A stretch of DNA of 64,000 nt from Fusobacterium sp. FSA-380-WT-3A (GCF_012843705.1 NZ_JABAFQ010000004.1:1-64000), one strand, 5' to 3'; shown: positions 37,400-48,756, counted from the stretch's first letter. Numbers and translations are program-made. Notes: generated by a model from the letters alone, not told the origin.

Positions 37400-39283
37400 A
37401 TTAGGACTATAAATATTTTAGATGAAAAAGTTTCAAATATGATAGCTGCTGGTGAAGTGGTAGAAAGACCAGCTAATATGATAAAGGAGCTTTTAGAAAA
37501 CTCTATAGATGCTAAAAGTACAGAGATTTCAATCAACATAAAAAATGATAACAGATATGTAAAAATAAGTGATAATGGGATAGGAATGTCTAAGGAAGAT
37601 TTATTACTTTGCATTGAAAGACATGCAACAAGTAAAATTTCTACCAAAGAGGATTTATTTAATATAATGACTTATGGGTTTAGGGGAGAAGCACTTTCTT
37701 CAATAAGTTCAGTTTCAAAAATGACTATTTCTTCAAAAGATAAAGATAGTGAAATGGGAACTATGTTAACTTCTTTAGGAGGGAAGATAACTAATATTCA
37801 AGAAATTTCAAGAGGTGTAGGAACAGAAATAGAGGTTAAAGATTTATTTTTCAATACTCCAGCAAGACTTAAATTTTTGAAAAAAGAGGTTACAGAGTTT
37901 AGAGCCATAAAAGATGTGGTGTTGTTAGAGGCTTTAGCAAATCCAAATGTTTCAATAACTCTTTTAAATGAAGGAAAAGAAGTATTAAGAACAAGTGGAA
38001 GAGGGATGAAAAATACAATCCTTGAAATTTTTGGAAAATCTACTTTAGAAAATTTAGTATCTTTTCCATTGGGATTTTTAGGAAATATATCTCTTAATCG
38101 TTCTAACAAAGATTTTATATTTATTTTTATAAATAATAGACCTGTAAAATCACAAATTATAGAAAATGCTTTGATTGATGGATATTATACAAAACTTATG
38201 AAGGGGAGATACCCTTTTGCAATTTTATTTTTGGAGTTAGACCCAAAAGATGTAGATGTAAATGTGCATCCTACTAAAAAAATAGTTAAATTTTCTGATG
38301 AAGAGTATATATATAATTATGTTTATGATGAGGTAAACAAAAAACTTTTTGGTGATGATGATTTTATAGCTCCAGTAATAAAACCAGAAACTAATGAGAA
38401 TTTTTTAAATATAAAAGATTTTCAAAAGGAGGTAATTCAAGCTGAAAAAATATCTCTAGACCTTTCAAAACCAAAAGAAGAAAAAAGAGAAAAAGAAGAT
38501 TTTCAGGAGAGCTTTAAAGAGGAAAAATTTAGTGTTAGAGAACCTATTGCTGAACCAAAAATTCAAAATATTACAGAAGAAAAAACTTTGGAAATAAATA
38601 AAGATTTTGAAAAAAAAGAAAAAAATTTAAAAAAAATCTTTCCAAATAACGAAAAAATTGATACACTAGAAGGTAGAGAAAAGGAAAAATCTGTAGAAAA
38701 AATTCAAAGGAAACATTACAAAATAATAGGTCAATTAAATGATACATACATTTTGATAGAAAGGGATAATAACCTAGAAATATATGACCAACATATAATT
38801 CATGAAAGAATATTGTATGAGAAATATAAAAAGGCTTATTATAACAAGGAGATATCAATTCAACATCTTTTAGTACCTATAAAATTTAAAGTTTCTAATA
38901 AAGAGAGAGAAATTGTAGAAGAAAATATAGAAATTTTAAAAAGTTTTGGATTTGATATTGATTTTTTTGAAAAAAATGATATTCTTGTAAGAGGGATACC
39001 AAATTTCAAAATTTTATGTAGTGTTGAAGAGTTAGTAAAAAATATTATAGAAGATTTAAAAAACTCAAGAATTAAAAATTCTCTTTTAGAGGAAAGTATA
39101 ATAATGACATCATGCAAAGGGGCAATAAAAGCAAATCAAAAATTATCTTTTGAAGAGATGGAAATCCTTTTAGATAAACTATTTGAGATTGAAGAATACA
39201 CTTGTCCTCATGGACGTCCAATTTTATTGAAACTTTCTTTAAAAGATATAGAAAAACATTTTGGAAGATTAGGGAGTAAATAA
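37400..39283 (+). CDS. mutL: DNA mismatch repair protein MutL (AUU start)
   Basis: A 627-residue MutL. The GHKL ATPase domain has ELLENSIDAKS near residue 38, DNGIGMSKED, HATSKISTKEDL, YGFRGEALSSI, and GTEIEVKDLFFNTPARLKFLK near 135. A long charged linker (about 330-440) precedes a C-terminal dimerisation domain (about 445-625) with QHIIHERILYEKY, the DQHAxHERxxYE-like nuclease motif, and CPHGRPI. The only in-frame ATG near the start (37439) would delete the family's N-terminal strand. The in-frame ATT at 37400 sits seven bases after AGGAGG and restores RTINILDEKVSNMIAAGEVV, so AUU is the likely start codon. A TATAAT lies at 37356-37361. Confidence 0.9.
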   Translation: MRTINILDEKVSNMIAAGEVVERPANMIKELLENSIDAKSTEISINIKNDNRYVKISDNGIGMSKEDLLLCIERHATSKISTKEDLFNIMTYGFRGEALSSISSVSKMTISSKDKDSEMGTMLTSLGGKITNIQEISRGVGTEIEVKDLFFNTPARLKFLKKEVTEFRAIKDVVLLEALANPNVSITLLNEGKEVLRTSGRGMKNTILEIFGKSTLENLVSFPLGFLGNISLNRSNKDFIFIFINNRPVKSQIIENALIDGYYTKLMKGRYPFAILFLELDPKDVDVNVHPTKKIVKFSDEEYIYNYVYDEVNKKLFGDDDFIAPVIKPETNENFLNIKDFQKEVIQAEKISLDLSKPKEEKREKEDFQESFKEEKFSVREPIAEPKIQNITEEKTLEINKDFEKKEKNLKKIFPNNEKIDTLEGREKEKSVEKIQRKHYKIIGQLNDTYILIERDNNLEIYDQHIIHERILYEKYKKAYYNKEISIQHLLVPIKFKVSNKEREIVEENIEILKSFGFDIDFFEKNDILVRGIPNFKILCSVEELVKNIIEDLKNSRIKNSLLEESIIMTSCKGAIKANQKLSFEEMEILLDKLFEIEEYTCPHGRPILLKLSLKDIEKHFGRLGSK

Positions 39284-39292
39284 GGAGCTACT

Positions 39293-39760
39293 TTGAATAT
39301 AAACATTATTTGTGTAGGAAAAGTAAAGGAAAAATATATTTTAGATGGAATAGGGGAATTTTCTAAGAGAATGCAAGCTTTTGGGAAGTTTAAAATAATT
39401 GAGTTAAAAGAGTTTGGAAATGACTCTGACAGAGGTGGTTCTATAGAAAAGGAATCTAAAAGTATATTTGAAACTTTAGAAAAAAATAAAGGTTATAATA
39501 TATTACTAGATATACAGGGAAAAAATATATCTTCTGAAGATATGGCTAAGGAGATAGAAAATATTTGTATAAAGGGATATAGTACCATTAATTTTATAAT
39601 AGGTGGTTCTTATGGAGTATCTGATGAATTAAGAAAAGAAGCAGATTTTAGATTGAGTTTTTCAAAAATGACTTTTCCACATCAACTGATGCGTCTTATA
39701 TTGTCTGAACAAATTTACAGATGGTTTAGCATAATTAATAATACAAAATATCATAAATAA
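39293..39760 (+). CDS. rlmH: 23S rRNA (pseudouridine1915-N3)-methyltransferase RlmH
   Basis: A 155-residue SPOUT methyltransferase, standard length, modifying 23S rRNA position 1915. Features: NINIICVGKVKEKY at the start, LDIQGKNISSEDMAKE near residue 75, FIIGGSYGVSDELR near 103, and the knot loop SFSKMTFPHQLMRLILSEQIYR near 125. It starts with TTG at 39293, seven bases after AAGGAG. It follows mutL by nine bases. Confidence 0.96.
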   Translation: MNINIICVGKVKEKYILDGIGEFSKRMQAFGKFKIIELKEFGNDSDRGGSIEKESKSIFETLEKNKGYNILLDIQGKNISSEDMAKEIENICIKGYSTINFIIGGSYGVSDELRKEADFRLSFSKMTFPHQLMRLILSEQIYRWFSIINNTKYHK

Positions 39761-39784
39761 AAGTTTAACTTAGGAGGGATTTTT

Positions 39785-40123
39785 ATGTTTTTACCTGGAG
39801 ATTACTTTACAGGAAGGGTTCTGGGAGATGAGATTGAATTTGAAATTGTAGCTACATTAACTTATGAAAATGATGATTATGTAATTGCAGAAAGTAGTGA
39901 CGAAGAAAAATATGTCTTTTTAGCAAATGATGAAGAAGATTTAGAGCATATTGATGACGAAGACCAAGTTGAAGAAATCTTAGAATACTGGGAAGAAGAG
40001 TATGGTGATGAGAAAGAAGATATCGGAGATTGGGAAGATGATGAGTATTATGATAGAGAAGATACTCGTAATTCAAGAGAAAGATTTGATAATGAAGATT
40101 ACCATGATGAAGAGGATTATTAA
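39785..40123 (+). CDS. Acidic protein, DUF1292-like
   Basis: A 112-residue protein. The first 50 residues form beta-strands resembling DUF1292: EIEFEIVATLTYENDDYVIA and YVFLANDEEDLEHI. The rest is very rich in Asp, Glu and Tyr (YWEEEYGDEKEDIGDWEDDE). Net charge is strongly negative. The family occurs in Firmicutes and has no known function. It sits between rlmH and a DUF1934-like gene, overlapping the latter by one base. AGGAGGG precedes the ATG. Confidence 0.7.
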   Translation: MFLPGDYFTGRVLGDEIEFEIVATLTYENDDYVIAESSDEEKYVFLANDEEDLEHIDDEDQVEEILEYWEEEYGDEKEDIGDWEDDEYYDREDTRNSRERFDNEDYHDEEDY

Positions 40124-40491
40124 TGAAAGTTCTTTTAAAACTAAAGACTTTGGAAAATCAACAAAGTTTAATTGAAAAAGAGATAAAAGCTTTAAAAAAA
40201 ATTGATGGCAATCAAATAGAATACATTTATATAGATGAACTTGGAAGAAATATTATAAAGCTTTTTGAGGATTCTGTTATAATAGAGAGGGTTGGAAATA
40301 CTAAAACTTCTCTGATATTAAAAAAGAATTTGGAAACAAAATTTAGATATATAAATCAATATCTAAATGTAGAATTAAGTTTATTCACTAGAAAACTAGA
40401 GATTCATCCAAAGGGTTTTGTGACAGAATATACAATCTATCAAGGAAAAGAAGAAATTAATAAAATCTTTATTTCTATAGAAGAAATATAG
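40123..40491 (+). CDS. DUF1934-like beta-barrel protein
   Basis: A 122-residue protein with a beta-rich pattern: IEYIYIDELGRNIIKLFEDSV, IIERVGNTKTSLILKKN, VELSLFTRKLEIHPKGFVTEY, then the IYQGKEEINKIFISIE end. This is like the YwiB/DUF1934 small barrel. Identification is tentative. Its ATG overlaps the stop of the acidic gene, so translation is coupled. The TPR lipoprotein gene follows nine bases later. Confidence 0.55.
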   Translation: MKVLLKLKTLENQQSLIEKEIKALKKIDGNQIEYIYIDELGRNIIKLFEDSVIIERVGNTKTSLILKKNLETKFRYINQYLNVELSLFTRKLEIHPKGFVTEYTIYQGKEEINKIFISIEEI

Positions 40492-40499
40492 GAGGATTA

Positions 40500-41957
40500 A
40501 TGAAAAAATTTATATTTATTGCTATTTTAGTAAACCTTTTTTATAGTTGTCAAAATTTAACTTCTTTAAATGGAGGTTATGGAAGAATACCTGAACTTAA
40601 TATGCAAGTTGAAAAAGATAAGATGCTTTCACAAGAAAAGTTTTTCTTAAGTGATTCTGGAATTGCTTATTTCTTAGATATAGTATCTAGTAATATAAGA
40701 AATAACACAACTAGAACATATATGGATGGAAATGCTTTTGATTTATATTTGGGAGAATATATAGCAATACCTACTACTGCTTATAATTTTACAGTTATTG
40801 CAACACCTAATGTAAATTCTTATGATGCTTTCATAAGAGGTGGAGTATTTTATTTTAGAAGTTTATATCAAGGAAAATTTGGTTTTGTTTTAGAAAAATA
40901 TGGAGAAAATCCTCAAACTATTGTTATCAATAACAAAGCTCGTTACCAAATTTCAGCTTTTGATTTAAATAATGTTATAAATAAAAATGTTGAAGAGAAA
41001 GATATAGGAAAATTAAAAAATAGTGTCCAAGCTTTTAAAATTTTATTCCCAGAAAGTTCAAGAGTAAAAGATGCAAGTTTTGCTCTATTTAATCAAGGGG
41101 TAACAAATAATGATAGACAAGTTGTATCTAGTGAGGCTACTTTCTTAGAGGAAAATTGCAAATTATCTTCTGAAGAAAAAATAAAAGTTTTATTAGGTAG
41201 AGAGAAAGTTTTAAATAATGACTACAGTTTATCAAAAATTTATTTTAACTTTAAAGAAAATACTATAGAGTTAAATGAAGTTGTAAAAAATGATATAATA
41301 AAAAGAGGAAGACCAACAGCTGAAGAGTTAAGATTTTTAGAGGAATATTATGCAATAAAACCTAGTAGAGAATTAGCTAACTCTTTAGGAGTTTTCTATT
41401 TTAGAAGTGGAAATATTTCAAAGGGAACTCACTATTCAGAAAATAAAGGTGGCTTATTACCAGCACCTTTAAAAAATGATTTTACTGAAACTATAATAAA
41501 TAGTACAACAGGAGGAAATACTACAGAAACTCCAGAAAATACTACAGAAACAACTACACCAGTAGAAGAAAATCAAAATTTAGAGTACAATACTTTTATA
41601 TCTGATTATGACAAAGGTTTGACTTATTACAATAATGAGGATTATGCAGAAGCAATTTTAGTTTTAGAAAAGATTATTCCTCAAGCAAAAGTAGAATATA
41701 AAGAGACACAAGATTTATATTTCTTGCTTGGAAACTCTTATTATGTTACAGGAAATCAAGATAAGGCTAGAGAGTATTTAGAGAAAGTAACTTTAGAGAA
41801 TAATAAATATCCAGAAGCTCAATATAAGTTAGGAGATGTATATTTCAAAAAAGGTGAGAGAGCAAAAGCTATTAAAACTTTTGAAGATGTAAGTAAAAAC
41901 TATAACTCTACAGTGTGGGGTAGAAAAAGTATTATATATTTAAGAAGTTTAAAATAG
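40500..41957 (+). CDS. TPR-containing lipoprotein
   Basis: A 485-residue envelope protein with a signal peptide and lipobox FYSC (cysteine near residue 17). The N-terminal part (about 25-330) is unassigned. A Thr/Glu-rich linker (about 338-362) with repeated TTET elements leads to tandem tetratricopeptide repeats (about 375-480): YDKGLTYYNNEDYAEAILVL, LYFLLGNSYYVTGNQDKARE and AQYKLGDVYFKKGERAKAI. The TPR tail resembles YbgF-type scaffolds. The function is unknown. It is the gene before lysS in the mutL operon, with GGAGG at the right spacing. Confidence 0.8.
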   Translation: MKKFIFIAILVNLFYSCQNLTSLNGGYGRIPELNMQVEKDKMLSQEKFFLSDSGIAYFLDIVSSNIRNNTTRTYMDGNAFDLYLGEYIAIPTTAYNFTVIATPNVNSYDAFIRGGVFYFRSLYQGKFGFVLEKYGENPQTIVINNKARYQISAFDLNNVINKNVEEKDIGKLKNSVQAFKILFPESSRVKDASFALFNQGVTNNDRQVVSSEATFLEENCKLSSEEKIKVLLGREKVLNNDYSLSKIYFNFKENTIELNEVVKNDIIKRGRPTAEELRFLEEYYAIKPSRELANSLGVFYFRSGNISKGTHYSENKGGLLPAPLKNDFTETIINSTTGGNTTETPENTTETTTPVEENQNLEYNTFISDYDKGLTYYNNEDYAEAILVLEKIIPQAKVEYKETQDLYFLLGNSYYVTGNQDKAREYLEKVTLENNKYPEAQYKLGDVYFKKGERAKAIKTFEDVSKNYNSTVWGRKSIIYLRSLK

Positions 41958-41968
41958 TTATTGAATGA

Positions 41969-43507
<1,539 letters not shown>

Positions 43508-43528
43508 TTAAATATTATTATAAAAATA

Positions 43529-43562
43529 AAAGGAGTTGTTAAAACTCCTTTTTATTTTTTTG
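43529..43562 (+). terminator. Intrinsic terminator after lysS
   Basis: AAAGGAGTT (43529-43537) pairs with AACTCCTTT (43543-43551), followed by TTATTTTTTT. Confidence 0.85.
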
Positions 43563-43591
43563 ATGAAAACTTAAGAAAATATCTTGAGTTT

Positions 43592-44959
43592 TTATCTAAA
43601 ATCAGAGAGAATTATATTCTTTTCTTTTTTACTTAATTCTATTAAATCTTCACTAAATCCCTCTTTTGAAAATAATATAAAATATTCTTCTCTGATATTA
43701 TTATTCCATTTTACTTTTTTACTTTTTTCTTTTAAAGCTAATAAAACACTTAATCCAACTTTTTTAGTAGACCATTTACATTCTCCGAAAAGAATTTCTT
43801 TTTCTCCTATACCAACAATGTCTATTTCTTCATTATTATCCCACCATCTACCAAGTTTTTTTATAAGAAAAGGAATATTGTTATTAGTAAAAATACTTTC
43901 TCTTGCTAAATCTTCGTAAGTTTTAGACACCCATAAATTAAATTCAGTTTTTATTTTTTCTAATGGATACATTAAATTTTCAATTTCTAAATAACTTTGA
44001 TAAGGATATACATAACTAAACCAGAATTTTAAATAGTTATCTTTTATCTTATATAATCCTTTTTTTCCATTTTCTATACTTTCAGTAATAGGAACTTCTT
44101 TTTCTAATATTTCTAAATCTATCATCTTTGTTATATACGAAGTTATACCACTTGAGTTTATACCTAACTGAGAACATATAGAAGATAATTTTGTATTTCC
44201 TAAGGCTATTGAATTGAGTATAGAAAAATATCTTGATAAATCATTTATTTCTTCTTGTAGTAAAAATTTAGGTTCTGAATAAAGAAAATTATCTTTATTA
44301 AATATATTATTTTCTATATTCCATAATGGAGTTTCCTCTCTATCGAATTCTAAAATATATTTAGGAACTCCACCAGTTATAGAATAAAATTCTATTAATT
44401 CTTTTGTGGTTTTTTCTTTAAAAAACTCTTTATAATAGTCAAAGCTAATAGGTTGTAATTTAATTTGAGAAGTTCTTCTTCCATATAGAGGGCTATTATA
44501 TGATAAAACTTCTGAATACATCATAGATATTAATGAACCACATAATATAATCATAATGTTTTTATTGCTAATTTTTTCATCATATATTCTTTGAAAGATG
44601 GAAGAAAACTTTTTGTTTATAAGACATAAATATTGAAATTCATCTATAACTAAAATAAATTTTTCATTATTAACTTTATTTAAAAAATAATCAAAAAGAG
44701 TATCCCAATCAGGAATATCTATTTTTTTAAAAAAATCATCATTAAATTGTTCGGCTAATTGATTTTTAAACCTTTTAATTTGGATATTTTCATTTTGTTT
44801 GTCAGCAAAGAAGTAAAAAGCATTTTTATCTTTTATAAATTCTTTTATAAGAGTAGTTTTTCCAGTTCTTCTTCTACCATATAATACAACAAAACTTTTT
44901 TCTTTTTTATATTCTTTTTCAAGAGTAGATAACTCTCTTTTTCTATTTATAAATTTCAT
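43592..44959 (-). CDS. ATPase_2/DUF234-type P-loop protein
   Basis: A 455-residue protein with an N-terminal AAA-like ATPase: Walker A LYGRRRTGKTTLIKEF near residue 24 and Walker B FILVIDEFQYLC near 100. A winged-helix follows (LSSICSQLGINSSGITSYITKM near 255), and a C-terminal DUF234 nuclease-like part has EIDIVGIGEKEILFGECKWS near 385, which carries the D...E-x-K pattern of PD-(D/E)XK enzymes. The family is abundant in archaea, fusobacteria and anaerobes and has no fixed role. The start at 44959 has AGGGAGG; the longer 472-residue version has none. It is divergent from the HTH-Fic gene. Confidence 0.85.
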   Translation of the reverse strand: MKFINRKRELSTLEKEYKKEKSFVVLYGRRRTGKTTLIKEFIKDKNAFYFFADKQNENIQIKRFKNQLAEQFNDDFFKKIDIPDWDTLFDYFLNKVNNEKFILVIDEFQYLCLINKKFSSIFQRIYDEKISNKNIMIILCGSLISMMYSEVLSYNSPLYGRRTSQIKLQPISFDYYKEFFKEKTTKELIEFYSITGGVPKYILEFDREETPLWNIENNIFNKDNFLYSEPKFLLQEEINDLSRYFSILNSIALGNTKLSSICSQLGINSSGITSYITKMIDLEILEKEVPITESIENGKKGLYKIKDNYLKFWFSYVYPYQSYLEIENLMYPLEKIKTEFNLWVSKTYEDLARESIFTNNNIPFLIKKLGRWWDNNEEIDIVGIGEKEILFGECKWSTKKVGLSVLLALKEKSKKVKWNNNIREEYFILFSKEGFSEDLIELSKKEKNIILSDFR

Positions 44960-45128
44960 ACTTTTACCTCCCTTTTTTAATATTATAGCATATAAAAAAA
45001 TATAATTCAAATTATCATAATTTAAATTATGTTATATATTCTATATAATTTTTAAATTTTTTAATATTTACTTTAATAAAGAAAAATTATATAATATTTA
45101 TATAAATAAATATTTTTTTGGAGGAAGT

Positions 45129-46049
45129 ATGGCAATATTATATGAAAAATTATTTAAAATTTTAGATAGTAAAAATATAAAAAAAATAGATTTACAAAAA
45201 AATATAGGGCTATCTTCAAGAACTATTGCAAAACTTTCTAAAAATGAAAACTTATCTTTAGATGTATTGGAGAAGATTTGTAGTTATCTAAATTGTAAAA
45301 TTGGAGATATAGTAGATTTTAAAAATGATATAGAAAATAAATTATTAAAAGAGCTTTTAGAAGAAAAAGAGATGAAATTAAAAGGTGGAATATATCATTT
45401 AATTCAAGTAAAATTTGCTTATAACTCTAATCATATAGAAGGAAGTACTCTTTCAGAAGAGCAAACTAGATATATTTATGAAACTCATTCTTTTATTTCT
45501 GATAAAGATGAAGTTGTATCTTTAAATGATGTGAATGAAACTTTAAACCATTTTAGATGTTTTGATTATATTTTAGATAATGTGAATATTTTAAATGAGG
45601 AATTGATAAAAGAGTTACATAAAATTTTAAAAACTAATACTTCTGATAGTTTAAAGGAATGGTTTAAAGTTGGTGATTATAAATTAAAGGCTAATATAGT
45701 CGGGGATAAAAAAACTACTCCACCTAAAAAAGTAAAAATAGAAATGCAAAATTTATTAGAAAGTTATAATAAAAAAGAAAATATAACCTTTGAAGATATA
45801 TTGGATTTTCATCATAAATTTGAAAATATACATCCATTTCAAGATGGAAATGGAAGAGTAGGTAGACTTATAATGTTTAAAGAATGCTTAAGACATAATA
45901 TAATTCCTTTTATAATTGATGAAAAACATAAACTTTTTTATTATAGAGGTCTAAGAGAATATGAAAATGAAAAGGGATATTTAAGGGATACCTGTCTTTC
46001 AGCACAAGATGATTTTCAAAAAATGTTGAAAATATTTGATGAAGAATAA
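45129..46049 (+). CDS. HTH-Fic protein (probable AMPylase, class II)
   Basis: A 306-residue protein. An XRE-type helix-turn-helix occupies residues 1-62 (GLSSRTIAKLSKNENLSLDV). The Fic domain (about 85-290) carries the full catalytic motif HPFQDGNGRVGRLIMF near residue 237. The autoinhibitory motif YNSNHIEGSTLSEE (S-x-x-x-E-G) near residue 98 places it in class II, where the inhibitory helix is in the same chain. It likely transfers AMP to a protein target and may bind DNA. AGGAAG/GGAGG precedes the ATG. There is no FicA/antitoxin partner. The divergent neighbour is the DUF234 ATPase. Confidence 0.9.
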   Translation: MAILYEKLFKILDSKNIKKIDLQKNIGLSSRTIAKLSKNENLSLDVLEKICSYLNCKIGDIVDFKNDIENKLLKELLEEKEMKLKGGIYHLIQVKFAYNSNHIEGSTLSEEQTRYIYETHSFISDKDEVVSLNDVNETLNHFRCFDYILDNVNILNEELIKELHKILKTNTSDSLKEWFKVGDYKLKANIVGDKKTTPPKKVKIEMQNLLESYNKKENITFEDILDFHHKFENIHPFQDGNGRVGRLIMFKECLRHNIIPFIIDEKHKLFYYRGLREYENEKGYLRDTCLSAQDDFQKMLKIFDEE

Positions 46050-46071
46050 AAAATAATAGTAGGTGAATACT

Positions 46072-48645
46072 TTGAGAAATACAAGATGGATTTATAAAAC
46101 TACCCAAAATAACAAGAAAAATAGTAGATACAGTAAGGATTTAATCTCTATTTTAGAAGCAAGAGATGTAAAAACAGATGATGAGATAGAGAGATTTTTA
46201 TATGGAAATATAGAAAATTTAAGAAATCCTTTTGATATTAAAGATTTAGAAAAAACTATAGATATTTTATTAGAAGCTAGAGAAAAGCAAAAGAATGTTT
46301 GGATATATGGAGATTATGATGTTGACGGTATAACAGCAACAAGTATTCTTTATAGAGTTTTTAAAGAGATTGGAATAGATGTAAATTATTATATTCCCTT
46401 AAGAGATGAGGGGTATGGACTTAATAAAGAGGCAATAGAAAAAATAAAAGCTGATGGTGGAGATTTAATAATAACTGTTGACTGTGGAATATCCTCTGTT
46501 GAGGAAGTTGATTTTGCAAACTCTATTGGAATGGACATGATAATAACAGACCACCATGAAATAAATAATGATTTACCAAAGGCTCTTTGTGTTGTAAATG
46601 TAAAAAGAGAGGATAATGATTTTAATTTTAAAGGACTTTCAGGAGCTGGAACAGCTTTTATGTTGGCCTTAGGACTTTTTAGAAAATTAAATTCAGAAGA
46701 AAAAGCCTATAAATATCTTGATATTGCAGCTATTGGAACTGTGGCTGACTTAGTTCCTTTAATAGAAGACAATAGAATAATAGTAAAAAAGGGGTTAGAA
46801 CAATTAAAAAGAACAAATTGGAAAGGTTTAAAAGTATTGGAGAGAAAACTTTTTCCAGATTTTTCAGAGAAAACTTATGATACTTATGATATTGGATTTA
46901 TAATAGCTCCTATTTTTAATGCTGCTGGAAGATTAGAAGATGCAAAAAAAAGTGTGGAACTTTTAATAAATGAAGATAATAAAATTTTGGATATAATCTC
47001 TTATGAGCTTATAAATCAAAATGAAGATAGAAAAGATATTCAAAAAGAGATTTTTGATTTAGTTGTAGAAGAGATTGAGGAAAAGAAATTAGACACAAAA
47101 GGAATACTTATTATAGCTAAAGAAAAACTTCACAGTGGAGTAATTGGAATAGTAGCTTCAAAAGTTTTAGATAGATATTACAAACCTACAATTATAATCG
47201 ATATAAAAAAAGATGAGGGTGTAGGGGTAGCTTCTTGTAGAAGTATAGAAAGTTTTAATATAATTGAAGCCCTTAATCATGTAAGAGATGTATTTGTAAA
47301 ATATGGAGGACATTCAGGGGCAGCTGGATTTACAATTCCTATTGAAAAAATAGATGAATTAAAAGAGAGATTAGATGAGTATGTAAAAACAAAATTAGAG
47401 GAAGAGGACTATCTAAGACCTATAAAAATAGATAAGGAAATTCAAGTACAAAAAATATCCTTTGATTTTTTACATGAAATATCTAAAATGGAGCCTTTTG
47501 GTTTTGGAAACTCCACACCAATTTTTGCTATGAAAAATTGTAAATTTACAAATTTTAGAAAAATAGGAAAAGATTTAACTCATCTTATGTTAAATATAAT
47601 AAAAAATGGTGTAGAGATTAGAAATTGTGTTTGGTGGAACAGTGCAGATTTATATAATGAGATAGAAGAGTTAGAAACCATTGATATAGCTTTTAAATTA
47701 AAAACTGAAATATTTAGAGAAAAATATCAATATAAAATTTTTATTGAAGACATAAAACCAAGTGAAAAGGAAAATTCTTATAAAAATATAGCTTTATATG
47801 ATGATATAGAGCTTTATGATACTGTTTTTCCAATTAAAACTGTATTTTATACAAGAAAGAAAATAAAAGATAATTTAACTTTTAATTTTTATGATAATAA
47901 AGTTTATATTTTGGAAAATAAAATAATAGTTGGGGAGTTAGATGATACAACTTCTTACTTAATTTCAAATTTAAAAAATAGATTTGCTTATAATTTCTCT
48001 TGTGAAGTGGAGGAAATAAAAGAAACTTCTGAAAACTTTAATGTTTATATAAATATATACAGAGATTTTTCTTTTGAATCTTATAAAATAAAAGATAGTG
48101 AAGTCTTTAAGGAGATAAAAGAATATCTTATAGGGCAATTAAATTATAACTCTTTTCAAAAGAATATTTTAGCTTCAATATTTAGAGAGAAAAATAATAC
48201 CATAGGAATTTATAAAGAAAATAGAGGAGTTGGAGTAATTATAAAAACCATAGGACTTTATTATAAAAGTATTGGAAAAAAAGTGTTATTAGTAACTGAA
48301 AATATAATTGATAAAAATTTAGAAAACTTTTTAGATATATCTCACAAAATAGAAGAGGGATATAATTTTTATATTTTCCTAAATGACTATCCAAAAAGTA
48401 AAATAGATAATTATTTGATTTTTATAAAAGAGGGTGAAAAAATAAAATCTAATAAAAATATAAAAATAGTTGAAGATAGATATGTTGCTCCAAAAAATAT
48501 AGAGATAGTTGATGAAAGGGAAATTATAAATCATCAAAATTCTTGGTCAAAAAAATTATCCTTAAAAAATAAAGAATATATTTATAATCTTTTGAAAAAA
48601 GGTGAAAAAGTTTATGGAACAGAGGATATAGTTGTATTGTTATAG
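46072..48645 (+). CDS. recJ: Single-stranded-DNA exonuclease RecJ, long form
   Basis: An 857-residue RecJ. The DHH phosphoesterase core includes VWIYGDYDVDGITATSIL near residue 75, IITVDCGISS near 135, TDHHEIN near 160, GLSGAGTAFM near 188, IAPIFNAAGRLEDAKKS near 280 and the DHHA1 segment YGGHSGAAGF near 415. An OB-like domain follows (about 460-560). A further 290 residues extend beyond the E. coli length, as in Firmicutes RecJ. This region has an FQKNILASIF helix but no intact Walker A. TTG at 46072 follows AGGTGA; an in-frame GTG at 46063 lies inside that site and is rejected. Confidence 0.93.
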   Translation: MRNTRWIYKTTQNNKKNSRYSKDLISILEARDVKTDDEIERFLYGNIENLRNPFDIKDLEKTIDILLEAREKQKNVWIYGDYDVDGITATSILYRVFKEIGIDVNYYIPLRDEGYGLNKEAIEKIKADGGDLIITVDCGISSVEEVDFANSIGMDMIITDHHEINNDLPKALCVVNVKREDNDFNFKGLSGAGTAFMLALGLFRKLNSEEKAYKYLDIAAIGTVADLVPLIEDNRIIVKKGLEQLKRTNWKGLKVLERKLFPDFSEKTYDTYDIGFIIAPIFNAAGRLEDAKKSVELLINEDNKILDIISYELINQNEDRKDIQKEIFDLVVEEIEEKKLDTKGILIIAKEKLHSGVIGIVASKVLDRYYKPTIIIDIKKDEGVGVASCRSIESFNIIEALNHVRDVFVKYGGHSGAAGFTIPIEKIDELKERLDEYVKTKLEEEDYLRPIKIDKEIQVQKISFDFLHEISKMEPFGFGNSTPIFAMKNCKFTNFRKIGKDLTHLMLNIIKNGVEIRNCVWWNSADLYNEIEELETIDIAFKLKTEIFREKYQYKIFIEDIKPSEKENSYKNIALYDDIELYDTVFPIKTVFYTRKKIKDNLTFNFYDNKVYILENKIIVGELDDTTSYLISNLKNRFAYNFSCEVEEIKETSENFNVYINIYRDFSFESYKIKDSEVFKEIKEYLIGQLNYNSFQKNILASIFREKNNTIGIYKENRGVGVIIKTIGLYYKSIGKKVLLVTENIIDKNLENFLDISHKIEEGYNFYIFLNDYPKSKIDNYLIFIKEGEKIKSNKNIKIVEDRYVAPKNIEIVDEREIINHQNSWSKKLSLKNKEYIYNLLKKGEKVYGTEDIVVLL

Positions 48646-48663
48646 TTATAAATAAAAAAAGAT

Positions 48664-48706
48664 AAGGTTAAATATTTAGATAAATAATTGACCTTGCTTT
48701 TTTTTT
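48664..48706 (+). terminator. Intrinsic terminator after recJ
   Basis: AAGGTTAA (48664-48671) pairs with TTGACCTT (48688-48695), followed by a T-run. Confidence 0.7.
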
Positions 48707-48756
48707 ATAAATATTATATAATAATATGATGCAAATAAAAGACAAGGAGAGCATAT

